Source: Candidatus Endomicrobiellum neotermitis
Lineage (GTDB): Bacteria; Elusimicrobiota; Endomicrobiia; Endomicrobiales; Endomicrobiaceae
Direction of reading: 5' to 3'
Length of the DNA stretch: 64,000 bases
Assembly (NCBI GenBank): GCA_031282355.1
Contig: JAITDW010000003.1
Coordinates: 215,482 to 279,481, forward strand
The notes under the pieces are model-generated. The model had not been told where the DNA came from, made no database searches, and worked only from the letters and a program-made list of their open reading frames with translations. Position numbers and translations under genes: made by a program. Below, one piece after another: positions 43,009 to 53,392 of the stretch; positions within the stretch are counted from its first letter, which is position 1; every line of letters begins with the position of its first letter.

Positions 43009-44241
43009 GATATTAGTGTAAAAAATAAGAAAGTTTTAGTTCGTGTAGATTATAATGTTCCACTCGACGTAAATCTTAAAGTTATAAACGACAAAAGAAT
43101 AGTTGCTACACTATCTACCATAAAATATCTTCTTGAGAATAATGCTGCAGTAATTCTTATGACACATTTAGGAAGACCTAAAGGAAAAGTTGTCAGTACA
43201 ATGACTTTAAAATCTGTTTCTGAACGTTTGAGTGAGTTACTTGGTAAACCTGTTAAGTTTATTGGTGCTGATTGTATAAGTTCTGAGTCTAAAAAAATGG
43301 CAGCAGATTTGAATTATGGAGAGATATTTTTATTGGAAAATCTTAGATTTCGACCTGAAGAAGAAGGTAAAAATGCTTTAGGTGAGATAGATAAAGTTGC
43401 TATGGATGCATTTGCGAAGCAGCTTGCTTCCATGGGAGATGTTTTTATTCAAGATGCTTTTGGTACGCTGCATAGATCTCATGCTTCAACTACAGGGATT
43501 GTTAAATATATCAAAAATGCCGCTGTAGGTTTTTTAGTTGAAAAAGAATTAAAATTCTTAGGAAGAGTATTTGAAAATCCTGTAAGCCCATTTGTAGCGA
43601 TTCTTGGTGGAGCAAAAGTATCAGATAAAATAGGTGTTATAGAAAATCTTTTGAATAAGGTAGATTCAGTTATAGTTGGTGGAGCGATGGCATATACTTT
43701 TTTAAAGTCGCAAGGTGTAAGTACCGGATTTTCTTTAGTTGAAGATAATAAACTTGATTTAGCTGCAGAGCTCCTTAAAAAAGCTAAAGAGAGACGGGTG
43801 GATTTTTTTCTTCCTCTTGATCATATAATTACTGATAAAATAGATTTTATAAACAAGTATATACCAAGTGAAGCCATAATAAAAACTACAGTTGATGAAG
43901 CGATTCCTGAAGGGTTTATTGGTGTTGATATAGGACCGAAAGCAATAGAAAAATTTTATAAAATTATTGAAACTGCCAAGACAATAATTTGGAATGGACC
44001 ACTTGGTGTATTCGAAATAAATGAATTTTCTGAAGGCGCAGTTAAAGTTGCAAAATTTGTTGCTGAGGCTACTGATAATGGAGCTGTGTCTGTAGTTGGT
44101 GGTGGAGACTCTATTGCTGCTATTAAAAAGGCTAGTGTAGACAAAAAAATAAGTCATATTTCCACTGGTGGTGGTGCATCGTTAGAATTTTTTGAAGGTA
44201 AGAAACTTCCTGGGATTATCGCTCTTCCAGACGCAAAATAG
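43009..44241 (+). CDS. pgk: phosphoglycerate kinase
   Basis: KVLVRVDYNVPLD, VILMTHLGRPKG, FIQDAFGTLHRSHAST, GGGDSIAAI; the track start at 42979 is long, and I have not fixed the exact start codon. Confidence 0.9.
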   Translation, partial: DISVKNKKVLVRVDYNVPLDVNLKVINDKRIVATLSTIKYLLENNAAVILMTHLGRPKGKVVSTMTLKSVSERLSELLGKPVKFIGADCISSESKKMAADLNYGEIFLLENLRFRPEEEGKNALGEIDKVAMDAFAKQLASMGDVFIQDAFGTLHRSHASTTGIVKYIKNAAVGFLVEKELKFLGRVFENPVSPFVAILGGAKVSDKIGVIENLLNKVDSVIVGGAMAYTFLKSQGVSTGFSLVEDNKLDLAAELLKKAKERRVDFFLPLDHIITDKIDFINKYIPSEAIIKTTVDEAIPEGFIGVDIGPKAIEKFYKIIETAKTIIWNGPLGVFEINEFSEGAVKVAKFVAEATDNGAVSVVGGGDSIAAIKKASVDKKISHISTGGGASLEFFEGKKLPGIIALPDAK

Positions 44242-44349
44242 TGTTCTGTTATATCTTAATTTTCATAAAATTCATAAAAATTATTTTATGTGAGTGTATG
44301 TTTTAAAGTTGTTTTATTGTATTAATAAATTAAAGGAGGTTTTAAAATT

Positions 44350-44919
44350 ATGAAAAAATCAATTAGAGGAACAAGAACAGAGAAAAATCTATTGAAGTCA
44401 TTTATTGGCGAATCTCAGGCAAAAATGAGATATACGTATTTCGCATCGCAGGCAAAAGAAGAAGGTTTCGAGCAAATTTCTGCAATTTTTACAGAAATTT
44501 CAGATAATGAGAAAGAACATGCAAAAAGATTTTTTGGGTTCTTAGAAGGTGGATCTTGTGATATATCTGGAACTTTTGCTGTAGGGATTATTAGTAGCAC
44601 CATTAACAATCTAAAATTTTCTGTTTCTGGTGAGAATGAAGAATATTTAAAACTTTACCCAGAAGCAGCAAAAATTGCTGATGATGATGGTTTCCCTGCA
44701 ATAGCTGAATGTTACAGGAAAATTTCTATAGCTGAAAAATACCATGAGACGATATATCTAAAATTTATCAATAACATTGAAAATAATAGAATTTTTGAAA
44801 AAGATGTAGTTGTCAAGTGGAAGTGTCGTAATTGTGGGTATGTATATGAAAGCAAAGAGGCCTTAAAAAAATGTTCGGCTTGTTTATATCCGATGTCTTA
44901 TATGGAAGAATTAATTTGA
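44350..44919 (+). CDS. rbr: rubrerythrin
   Basis: KSFIGESQAKMRYTYFASQAKEEG diiron domain; C-terminal rubredoxin-like WKCRNCGYVYES...CSAC; AAAGGAGG SD. Confidence 0.94.
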   Translation: MKKSIRGTRTEKNLLKSFIGESQAKMRYTYFASQAKEEGFEQISAIFTEISDNEKEHAKRFFGFLEGGSCDISGTFAVGIISSTINNLKFSVSGENEEYLKLYPEAAKIADDDGFPAIAECYRKISIAEKYHETIYLKFINNIENNRIFEKDVVVKWKCRNCGYVYESKEALKKCSACLYPMSYMEELI

Positions 44920-45039
44920 AGTCAAAAAAATATTAACAAAATAAAAAAATAGATCATACATGGAGCACTAGATGATGAAGATTTGACAATTATATTTCGG
45001 TATTTTACACTACTAAGTAGGTTAAAGAGGCTTTGTAAA

Positions 45040-46002
45040 ATGATAATATTAACCGGAGGAGCAGGTTTTATAGGTAGTTGTTTTCTCCAAAAATTGAATA
45101 CTGAAGGACTAAAAGATATTTTGGTTGTTGACCATCTTGATGATAGTGAAAAATGGAAAAATTTGGTTGGAAAACAATACTACGATTATATGCAAAAAGA
45201 TGATTTTCTTAATGCTGTAGTAAATAAAAAAATGGTGAGACCGCAAATTATCGTGCATCTTGGTGCACATAGCTCGACCACTTTTACTGATGCAAACTAT
45301 TATGTAAAAAATAATTATGAATATTCTAAGATTATTGCAATGTGGGCATTTGAGTTTAATATTCCTTTTATATATGCATCGTCTGCTGCTACGTACGGAA
45401 ACGGGGAATATGGGTATGATGATGACATATTAAAAATGGAAAAATTATTACCGTTAAATATTTACGCTTTTACAAAACATATGTTTGATTTATGGATTTT
45501 AAATAACAATTATTTTAGCAAAGTTACTGGAATGAAATTTTTTAATGTTTTTGGTCCAAATGAATATCATAAAGGTAGTATGAAAAGTATAGTTTGTAAA
45601 AGTTATGATGATATTTGTAACGAAGGTGTAATTAGGTTATTTAAGTCGTATAATAATAATTATCAAGATGGTGATCAACTCAGGGATTTCATATATGTTA
45701 AAGATGTTGTTGAAATAATGTATTTTTTGTTCAAAAATACATCAAAAACTGGAATGTTTAATATTGGTACAGGAAAATCTAAAACATACAATAATATAGC
45801 AAAATCTATATTTTCAGTAGTTGGGAAAAAAAAAGATATAGTGTATGTAGAAATGCCAGATTTCCTGAGATCAAAGTATCAGTATTTTACACAGGCAAAA
45901 ATTGATAATTTGATAAATGCTGGGTACAGAAAATCTTTTATGAGTTTTGAAGATTCAATTAAAGACTATTGTTATTATTTGAAAGATAGATCTTATTTAT
46001 AA
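45040..46002 (+). CDS. hldD: ADP-L-glycero-D-manno-heptose-6-epimerase
   Basis: MIILTGGAGFIGSCFLQKLN, SSAATYGNGEYGY, FFNVFGPNEYHKG, GTGKSKTYN; ATG at 45040. Confidence 0.93.
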   Translation: MIILTGGAGFIGSCFLQKLNTEGLKDILVVDHLDDSEKWKNLVGKQYYDYMQKDDFLNAVVNKKMVRPQIIVHLGAHSSTTFTDANYYVKNNYEYSKIIAMWAFEFNIPFIYASSAATYGNGEYGYDDDILKMEKLLPLNIYAFTKHMFDLWILNNNYFSKVTGMKFFNVFGPNEYHKGSMKSIVCKSYDDICNEGVIRLFKSYNNNYQDGDQLRDFIYVKDVVEIMYFLFKNTSKTGMFNIGTGKSKTYNNIAKSIFSVVGKKKDIVYVEMPDFLRSKYQYFTQAKIDNLINAGYRKSFMSFEDSIKDYCYYLKDRSYL

Positions 46003-46031
46003 TAATTTAAATTTTGTATTATGATAAAAAC

Positions 46032-47024
46032 ATGACTAGTGTACAATTATTAAAATTTATAAGTTTATTTAAAAAACAAAATATTTTAGTTATTGGTGAT
46101 GTTATGCTAGATAAGTTTGTATGGGGGAAAGTAAAAAGAATTTCTCCTGAAGCTCCTGTACCTGTAGTAGATGTTACCAAAGAAACTGTAGTACTTGGTG
46201 GAGCAGCAAATGTCGCAAACAATATAACAAGTTTGGGTGCTAATGTTTTTGTTGTAAGTGTTGTTGGTAAGGATATTGCTGGTGATTGCATAATTAAAAT
46301 GTTTTTAGAAAAAAAAGTTGATATAAGTTATTTAATTTATGATTCTGATATATCTACAATTGTAAAAACTAGGATTATAGCTGTAAGTCAGCAAGTTGTA
46401 AGAGTAGATAAAGAACCAAAAAAAACTTTTAAGTATAATGTTGAATCTAGAATTATAAAAAATATTGAAAAACTTATTCCACTTGTAAATGCTGTAGTAA
46501 TTTCAGATTATGGCAAAGGTGTTATAACTCTTAGAATTTTAAAAAAAATAATTTATTTAGCTAAAAAATATTGCATACCTGTTACAGTAGATCCTAAGGT
46601 AGAACATTTTAAAAAATATAAAAAAGTTACATTGATAACACCAAATGAAAAAGAAGCAGTTGATGGTATGAATATTAAAGATAAGAAAATATATGATGAT
46701 ATTACTGTGCTTGGTAAAAAAATACTCAAAACTTTAAATTCAGATTCAGTTCTCATTACACGCGGTGAAAAAGGAATGATGCTTATACAGTCAGATAATA
46801 AAGTTGTGAATATACCTACAAGGGCAAAAGAAGTTTATGATGTTACGGGTGCTGGTGATACAGTTATTTCTGTTATAACACTGGCATTAGCTGCAAAAGC
46901 AGATTTTATAACTGCAGCTGAAGTTGCTAATTTTGCTGCAGGAATAGTTGTGGGTAAACTTGGTACTGCAACAACAAATTTGCAAGAACTTAGAAAAACA
47001 ATAAAAGAGTTTTATAAAAAATGA
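46032..47024 (+). CDS. hldE: D-glycero-beta-D-manno-heptose-7-phosphate kinase (HldE kinase domain / RfaE1)
   Basis: VIGDVMLDKFVWGKVKRISPEAPVPVV, GGAANVANNI, DPKVEHFKKYKKVTLITPNEKEA, VTGAGDTVIS; no cytidylyltransferase domain. Confidence 0.93.
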   Translation: MTSVQLLKFISLFKKQNILVIGDVMLDKFVWGKVKRISPEAPVPVVDVTKETVVLGGAANVANNITSLGANVFVVSVVGKDIAGDCIIKMFLEKKVDISYLIYDSDISTIVKTRIIAVSQQVVRVDKEPKKTFKYNVESRIIKNIEKLIPLVNAVVISDYGKGVITLRILKKIIYLAKKYCIPVTVDPKVEHFKKYKKVTLITPNEKEAVDGMNIKDKKIYDDITVLGKKILKTLNSDSVLITRGEKGMMLIQSDNKVVNIPTRAKEVYDVTGAGDTVISVITLALAAKADFITAAEVANFAAGIVVGKLGTATTNLQELRKTIKEFYKK

Positions 47025-47752
47025 AAATAACAGCAATTATACCTGCAAGATATACTTCAAGTAGATTTCTAGGGAAACCTTTAGCTTTAATAAATGGGAA
47101 ACCTCTTATTCAGCATACTTTAGAAAGGATTAAAAAATGTAAAAAAATAGATTTCATAACAGTTGTTACTGATAATAAACTTATTTATAATTTCGTAAAA
47201 AAATTAAATTTTAAGATTTTTATGACCAAAAAAAACTGTAAAAGTGGTACTGATAGAATTGCTTTTGCAGCATCAAAATATTTAAAAAATTGTGATTTAT
47301 TTATTAACGTACAGTGTGACGAACCTTTAATAGATCCAAAGCTTGTAGATACGCTTGTAGATCTGTTGAAGAAAAATAAATCTCTTGAGTGTGCAACAGC
47401 AGCTTTCCCTATATATGATAAGGATGTTATAGAAAATCCTAACGTTGTTAAAGTTGTCTTCAATAAATATAGGTATGCATTATATTTTTCTAGATATGCA
47501 ATACCATATAATAGAGATAATATAAAAACTCAATATTACAAACATATTGGTGTGTATGGATATAGAAGAGAATTTTTAATACAGTTTTCGAGAACTAAAA
47601 TGCTATGTTTAGAAAAAACTGAAAATCTTGAACAACTAAGAATTTTAGAAACTGGGAAAAAAATTAAGGTTATTATTTCAAAATATGATTCTATTGGCGT
47701 TGATACGCCTGATGACATAATAAATGTTGAGAAATATTTATCTAAATATTAA
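47021..47752 (+). CDS. kdsB: 3-deoxy-manno-octulosonate cytidylyltransferase
   Basis: AIIPARYTSSRFLGKPLALINGKPLIQHT, FINVQCDEPLIDP, YKHIGVYGYRREFL. Confidence 0.95.
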   Translation: MKITAIIPARYTSSRFLGKPLALINGKPLIQHTLERIKKCKKIDFITVVTDNKLIYNFVKKLNFKIFMTKKNCKSGTDRIAFAASKYLKNCDLFINVQCDEPLIDPKLVDTLVDLLKKNKSLECATAAFPIYDKDVIENPNVVKVVFNKYRYALYFSRYAIPYNRDNIKTQYYKHIGVYGYRREFLIQFSRTKMLCLEKTENLEQLRILETGKKIKVIISKYDSIGVDTPDDIINVEKYLSKY

Positions 47753-47771
47753 AGTCTAAAAAGTGAGTATA

Positions 47772-48608
47772 ATGGAAAATAAACAAATAAAGATCAATGA
47801 AAATATTATTCTTTCTAACGATAATCCTTTTGTCGTCATAGCTGGTCCGTGTGTAATAGAGAGTGAAAAACATGTTTTAACATTAGCTGAAAATTTAAAA
47901 AAATTAACATCTAAATTTGAAATTCCTTTTATTTTTAAAGCATCTTATGATAAAGCTAATCGTTCATCTTATTTATCATATAGAGGCCCAGGTGTTGAAA
48001 AAGGGCTTAAAATTCTTAATAAAGTAAAGAAAGAGTTAGATTTGGCCATTATTACAGATGTTCACACAGAAATCCAAGCAACTATGGCAGCTCAAGTTGT
48101 AGATTTTTTACAAATTCCAGCGTTTTTATCTAGGCAGACAGATTTGATTAAATCTTGTGTTGTTACTGGGAAGCCAGTAAACATAAAAAAAGGACAATTT
48201 CTAGCTCCTGAAGATATGTTCAATGTTATTGAAAAAGCTAAAAATTTTGGTGGTAAAAAGTTATCTATTACTGAAAGAGGTTTTTCTTTTGGGTATCACA
48301 ATTTAGTCGTAGATTTTAGAGGTTTGGAAATAATGAAACGAATTGGCTACCCGATAGTTTTTGATGTCACGCATAGTGTTCAACTTCCGGGTAATAACGG
48401 GATATTTAGTGGTGGAAATAGAGAATTTGTTCTACCTCTTTCAAAAGCGGCCATAGCTATAGGAATTGCAGCATTGTTTCTTGAAGTACATGATAATCCA
48501 GATAAAGCTCTTTCTGATAGTAAGACTAGTATTAACTTAAAATATTTTGAGCAATTAATTAGTTGTATAAAAGTCATAGACATGGTGGTAAAAAGTAAAA
48601 AGGTTTAA
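47772..48608 (+). CDS. kdsA: 3-deoxy-8-phosphooctulonate synthase
   Basis: VIAGPCVIES, FKASYDKANRSS, VDFLQIPAFLSRQTDL, DVTHSVQLPG; ATG at 47772. Confidence 0.97.
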   Translation: MENKQIKINENIILSNDNPFVVIAGPCVIESEKHVLTLAENLKKLTSKFEIPFIFKASYDKANRSSYLSYRGPGVEKGLKILNKVKKELDLAIITDVHTEIQATMAAQVVDFLQIPAFLSRQTDLIKSCVVTGKPVNIKKGQFLAPEDMFNVIEKAKNFGGKKLSITERGFSFGYHNLVVDFRGLEIMKRIGYPIVFDVTHSVQLPGNNGIFSGGNREFVLPLSKAAIAIGIAALFLEVHDNPDKALSDSKTSINLKYFEQLISCIKVIDMVVKSKKV

Positions 48609-48631
48609 ACAAAAAATTGTAAAAGAAATAT

Positions 48632-49165
48632 ATGTGTCAATTTAAAAAAATTAGCATGCTATTTATATTGATATTCTTTGCCTTTGTAGTAGTAAGTTGT
48701 AGTAATAAAAATGATGATTATATTGTAGTAACTCAATCTGTGACAGATAAACAATTTATGAAACAGATTGCTGTAACTGAAACTCATGAAGGAAAACTTA
48801 AAATGGTTCTGAAATCTGATGTCGCCATTGTGAATGAAAATAATAGTTTTATACATTTAGAGTTACCCACAATAACGTTTTACGATAAAAACGGTCATTA
48901 TGTTTTAAGTATTATTATTCATGATGCTGATATATGCGTAAATACACGTGATATTAAAGGTACTGGTTATTGTGTTATAGATACAGTGCATCATGAACAC
49001 CTAGAGACTAATGATTTAATATATAATGCAAAAAGAGGGTTGATTTATAGTAATAATGATGTCAAAATCACAAAACTAGGTGAAACTGTATATGGAACAG
49101 GTTTTGAAATTGATACAAAACTCAATAAAATGTTTATTAAGAAACATACCGTTGTATTTAATTGA
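48632..49165 (+). CDS. lptC: LPS export system protein LptC
   Basis: N-terminal membrane/lipobox segment (FVVVSCSNK), beta-rich periplasmic protein; position between kdsA and lptA-lptB. Confidence 0.75.
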   Translation: MCQFKKISMLFILIFFAFVVVSCSNKNDDYIVVTQSVTDKQFMKQIAVTETHEGKLKMVLKSDVAIVNENNSFIHLELPTITFYDKNGHYVLSIIIHDADICVNTRDIKGTGYCVIDTVHHEHLETNDLIYNAKRGLIYSNNDVKITKLGETVYGTGFEIDTKLNKMFIKKHTVVFN

Positions 49166-49838
49166 ATTAAGTAGTGCATTTTTTGTAATTTGCTTTTTTG
49201 TAATCACTTCCTTTTCTGCTATTGATGCCAAAAATATTGTGTTAAGTGGAAATATCATGAAGGTAAATAATAATGCTAATCTTATAATTTCGAGTGGTAA
49301 TTCAAGAGTTGTTAATAATACAAATATTATAACATCAGACGAAATGACTTATAATACGAAAGATTCCATTCTCTTAGCATATGGTAATGTAAAAATGATT
49401 TCAAAAATAAGCAATGATGAATTGCTTGAGTGTTATGGAACATCTGTAAAATATAATGTAAATAACAAAAATATTTCATTTCGTGGATATAATGCTATGA
49501 TTAAATATTCTGCTATGAAGTTGTTTAAATCACCTCTAGTTTTAAATGCTAGAGAAATTAACGTTGACATAAATCACAAGGTTTTAACTGCCTATGATAG
49601 TGTTGAGGCTATAACTCCGTTTGGAAAAATTTATTCTGATAAAGCTATTTTTGATAAAAAAGCGTCTGAAGTTATTTTTAAAAAATGTGGAAAAAGACCT
49701 TTAGCTAACGTTTTTTATAATGGTCAAAAAGGTACTTATAAAGCAGATGAAATAATTTTTTATAATTCAGATAATAATAAAAAAATAATTATGAACGGTT
49801 TTGTTGTTGGAGAAGTTGAAATGGAGCATAAACAGTGA
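49080..49838 (+). CDS. lptA: LPS transport periplasmic protein LptA-like
   Basis: OstA/LptA-type repeats (TSDEMTYNTKDSILLAYGNVKMIS); directly upstream of lptB; true start may lie inside the lptC overlap. Confidence 0.8.
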   Translation: MKLYMEQVLKLIQNSIKCLLRNIPLYLIELSSAFFVICFFVITSFSAIDAKNIVLSGNIMKVNNNANLIISSGNSRVVNNTNIITSDEMTYNTKDSILLAYGNVKMISKISNDELLECYGTSVKYNVNNKNISFRGYNAMIKYSAMKLFKSPLVLNAREINVDINHKVLTAYDSVEAITPFGKIYSDKAIFDKKASEVIFKKCGKRPLANVFYNGQKGTYKADEIIFYNSDNNKKIIMNGFVVGEVEMEHKQ

Positions 49839-50554
49839 TACTAAGAACAGAAAATTTATCTAAAAAATATAAATATAGAATGGTAGTAAATGGTATAAGT
49901 ATAGCTGTGAGAGAAGGTGAAATTGTTGGATTACTTGGACCTAATGGAGCTGGAAAAACAACAACTTTTTATATGACAGTTGGCTTAATAAAACCATATA
50001 GCGGTAATGTTTATATTGATAATATTGAGATAACAAATTGGTCTATGTATCGTAGAGCAAGAGCTGGTATTGGGTATCTTTCACAAGAATCCTCTATATT
50101 TAGAGGACTTAGCGTTGAAGATAATCTTACTGCAATAGCTCAGATGTTACATATTTCTAAATCTGATCAGAAAAAAAAAGTTTATTTACTTCTTGAAGAT
50201 TTTGGTCTTATGAACTTGCGTAGACAATTGAGTGCGACTCTCTCTGGTGGAGAAAAAAGAAGATTAGAAATAGCAAGATCTCTTATAACAGATCCAAAAT
50301 TCTTACTTTTAGATGAACCATTTGTTGGAATTGATCCAATAACTGTGGATGATATACAGAAAATTATTAAAAAACTAAAAAAAAGAGGACTTGGTATTTT
50401 TATAACAGATCATAATGTAAGAGAAACTCTTGAAATTATTGATAACGCATATGTTATTTATGATGGAAAGATTTTACTTGAAGGAAATGCAAATAAACTA
50501 CTCGAAAGTAAAAAAGCTAGAGATGTATATCTAGGTGATAATTTTAAAATGTGA
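49835..50554 (+). CDS. lptB: LPS export ABC transporter ATP-binding protein
   Basis: GLLGPNGAGKTTTFYMTVGLI Walker A, LSGGEKRRLEIARSL, FLLLDEPFVGIDP. Confidence 0.97.
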   Translation: MILRTENLSKKYKYRMVVNGISIAVREGEIVGLLGPNGAGKTTTFYMTVGLIKPYSGNVYIDNIEITNWSMYRRARAGIGYLSQESSIFRGLSVEDNLTAIAQMLHISKSDQKKKVYLLLEDFGLMNLRRQLSATLSGGEKRRLEIARSLITDPKFLLLDEPFVGIDPITVDDIQKIIKKLKKRGLGIFITDHNVRETLEIIDNAYVIYDGKILLEGNANKLLESKKARDVYLGDNFKM

Positions 50555-50948
50555 ATCAAGTGTTTAGTAGCTCTTATATCTTATTTATTGAATGATCACA
50601 AAATGATTACAATTTGAATGGCTACTAATAAATTAGTATACTCTTCGGAGTTTGAATATTATAATGAAAGAACTTTTCTATAGAATTAAAGAAGCAATTT
50701 TTTGCTGACTGATTATAATACGTTTCTGTTGGTAAACCTGATCATAAATAAATTAAAGTTTTACTTGTAAAATAGTGTTGTAAAAATTTAAAAATAAAAA
50801 CTATCCTATAGTGTAAATATTCTTGTTGTATATGCTGTGTGTAGAAAAATATATTCAAACAGCATAACAAAATTTGGTTTTATTAAATGAATTTTTTATC
50901 AGTAATTTTTTTTAAAAGTGAAATGTAAAATTATAGGAGATAAAGCAA

Positions 50949-51407
50949 ATGCAGATCATGGATTTTCTGGACCAAAGTTCGATTTTAGTAGACTTAAAAT
51001 CAACAGATAAAAAATCAGCAATAGCTGAGCTTGTAGGTGTTTTAAAAGATACGAAAAAGATAAAAAAAATTGATGAAATTATCAACGTTATTTTGGAACG
51101 AGAAAAGTTGGGTTCTACTGGAATTGGTCAAAGTGTTGCAATACCTCACGGAAAAACTGATATTGTTGATGAACAAGTTGGAGTGTTAGGAATTTCCCGT
51201 AAAGGTATAGAATTTAATTCTCTTGATGGAGAACTAGTTCATATAATCTTTCTTTTAGTTGGACCTACAAAAATGGCTGGACAACATCTGAAAGCTTTAT
51301 CTAAAATTTCAAGACTTTTTAAAGATAAGTTTTTAAGACGAACCATAAGGAATGCTACTACTGCAGAAGAAATTATAAAAATAATACAGCAGGAGGAGTC
51401 TTATTAG
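50949..51407 (+). CDS. PTS sugar transporter subunit IIA (PtsN/fructose type)
   Basis: ILEREKLGSTGIGQSVAIPHGKTDIV EIIA active-site His motif. Confidence 0.93.
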   Translation: MQIMDFLDQSSILVDLKSTDKKSAIAELVGVLKDTKKIKKIDEIINVILEREKLGSTGIGQSVAIPHGKTDIVDEQVGVLGISRKGIEFNSLDGELVHIIFLLVGPTKMAGQHLKALSKISRLFKDKFLRRTIRNATTAEEIIKIIQQEESY

Positions 51408-51478
51408 TAATTTTTATTTAAAATATATATAAATGTAATTTTGAATAATTATAATTATTTTCACTCATAAGAAATAAC

Positions 51479-53284
51479 ATGTGTAAATCCAATATAAGAA
51501 ATTTTTGTATCATAGCTCATATAGATCATGGAAAGAGCACTCTTGCCGATAGGTTACTTGAGTATACTAGTACTGTTGTTAAAAAAAAGATGAAAGATCA
51601 AATTTTAGATGATATGGATCTTGAAAGAGAAAGAGGAATTACTATAAAAGCTAAGACTGTAAGGATGGATTATTATAAATATGAGAATAATAAGAAATAT
51701 GTGCTTAATTTAATTGATACCCCTGGACACATAGATTTCACCCATGAAGTTTCAAGAGCTCTTTCTGCATGTGAAGGTGCAATTCTTGTAGTTGACGCTA
51801 CTCAAGGTGTAGAGGCTCAAACACTAGTAAATGCTGCTCTTGCAAAAAAAGCAAAACTTAAAATTATTCCTGTGATAAATAAAATTGACTTACCCACTGC
51901 TGATATAGATAGGACTCGTGAACAAATAAAAGAATATCTCAAAATTGATATGGTACCTATACCTATAAGTGCAAAGGAAGGTAATGGAACAGAAAAAATA
52001 ATAGATTCTATAATAGTAAATGTTCCTCCACCAACTATTATTTGTGAAAGCCAATTATCAGCTCTAATCTTTGATTCATTTTATAATTCTTATCGTGGTA
52101 TTGTAGTTATCGTAAGAATTTTTGATGGAGAAATTAAGAGAAATATAAAAGTAAAATTTATAACATCAGGCATAGAATGTGAAATTATTGAAGTTGGATA
52201 TATGAAAATGAAAATGATCGAGGCAGATAAACTTTCAGCAGGCGAAGTAGGATATATTATTGTAAAAATAAAAGACATACATAATATAAAAATTGGTGAT
52301 ACGATTACTGAATGTATAAATCCAACACGATTTATTCATACTGCATGTAGAGAAACAAATCAATTTGTTTTTGCTGGTTTATATTCTGATAGTACATCGA
52401 AGTACAATGATTTAAAAACAGCTCTAGAAAAATTAAGACTTTCTGACCCTTCTATTATTTATTCACCGGAAACTTCTGCGACATTAGGGTTTGGATTTAG
52501 GTGTGGTTTTTTAGGTTCTTTACATTTAGAGATAATTAAAGAGCGGTTGGAGAGAGAGTTCGGTTTAAATCTTTTAGTAACAGCACCTAGTGTTATATAT
52601 AAAATTAAATTAAAAAATAAAAACGAACTTATTTCAATAGATAATCCCATAAAATTTCCAAACAGATTTGATATCAAAGAAACTTGGGAACCATATATTG
52701 AAGCTACGATAGTATGTCCTGTAAATTGTTTAGGTTTAGTAATTAAGTTGTGCCAAGAACGAAGAGGGACTAAAGTGTATATGAAATATATAGATATTAG
52801 AACTGTCGTATTGAAGTATCATATGCCACTTGCTGAAATTATTATGGATTTTTATGATACTCTAAAATCTATTTCTAAAGGATATGCATCATTTAATTAC
52901 AAACATATTGATTATTACATTTCTGATTTAGTAAAGCTTGAAATTATGGTAAATTCAAAGATTATTGATGCTTTTACCATCATAACTCCAAAAAGTAAAG
53001 CATTATTCATGGCGCATTATATTTCTAAGAAATTAAAAAATATTATTCCAAAACATATGTTTGAAATACCTATACAAGTAATGGTAAATAATAGAATAAT
53101 TTCTAGAGAAACTATACCAGCAATGCGCAAAGATGTCCTTGCTAAATGCTACGGTGGAGATATAACAAGAAAACGTAAGCTCTTAGAAAAACAAAGTATA
53201 GGTAAGCGAAAAATGAAACAGTTTGGTAAAGTGGATGTGCCATTTGAAGCGTTTGTAGCTATTCTTAAAATACACGAAAATTAA
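51479..53284 (+). CDS. lepA: elongation factor 4
   Basis: FCIIAHIDHGKSTLADRLLE, DTPGHIDFTHEVSRAL, NKIDLP, LGFGFRCGFLGSLHLEI. Confidence 0.98.
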   Translation: MCKSNIRNFCIIAHIDHGKSTLADRLLEYTSTVVKKKMKDQILDDMDLERERGITIKAKTVRMDYYKYENNKKYVLNLIDTPGHIDFTHEVSRALSACEGAILVVDATQGVEAQTLVNAALAKKAKLKIIPVINKIDLPTADIDRTREQIKEYLKIDMVPIPISAKEGNGTEKIIDSIIVNVPPPTIICESQLSALIFDSFYNSYRGIVVIVRIFDGEIKRNIKVKFITSGIECEIIEVGYMKMKMIEADKLSAGEVGYIIVKIKDIHNIKIGDTITECINPTRFIHTACRETNQFVFAGLYSDSTSKYNDLKTALEKLRLSDPSIIYSPETSATLGFGFRCGFLGSLHLEIIKERLEREFGLNLLVTAPSVIYKIKLKNKNELISIDNPIKFPNRFDIKETWEPYIEATIVCPVNCLGLVIKLCQERRGTKVYMKYIDIRTVVLKYHMPLAEIIMDFYDTLKSISKGYASFNYKHIDYYISDLVKLEIMVNSKIIDAFTIITPKSKALFMAHYISKKLKNIIPKHMFEIPIQVMVNNRIISRETIPAMRKDVLAKCYGGDITRKRKLLEKQSIGKRKMKQFGKVDVPFEAFVAILKIHEN

Positions 53285-53392
53285 ATTTTTATATTTAACT
53301 TTATTATATTTATACCATAGTCTTTTAATATTTAATAAGATAATAAAAGTATACAAGTAAATTAATTATTTTATACGTGCACTTTATGGAGG

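Noticed and set aside
43759-44157. 132-aa minus-strand ORF inside pgk
   Set aside because: Fully antisense to conserved pgk; Tyr/Phe/Asn/Ser-rich composition typical of an antisense frame
50623-50638. TACTAAT-AA-ATTAGTA palindrome after lptB
   Set aside because: AT-rich 7-bp arms with no T-run; likely by chance in this composition
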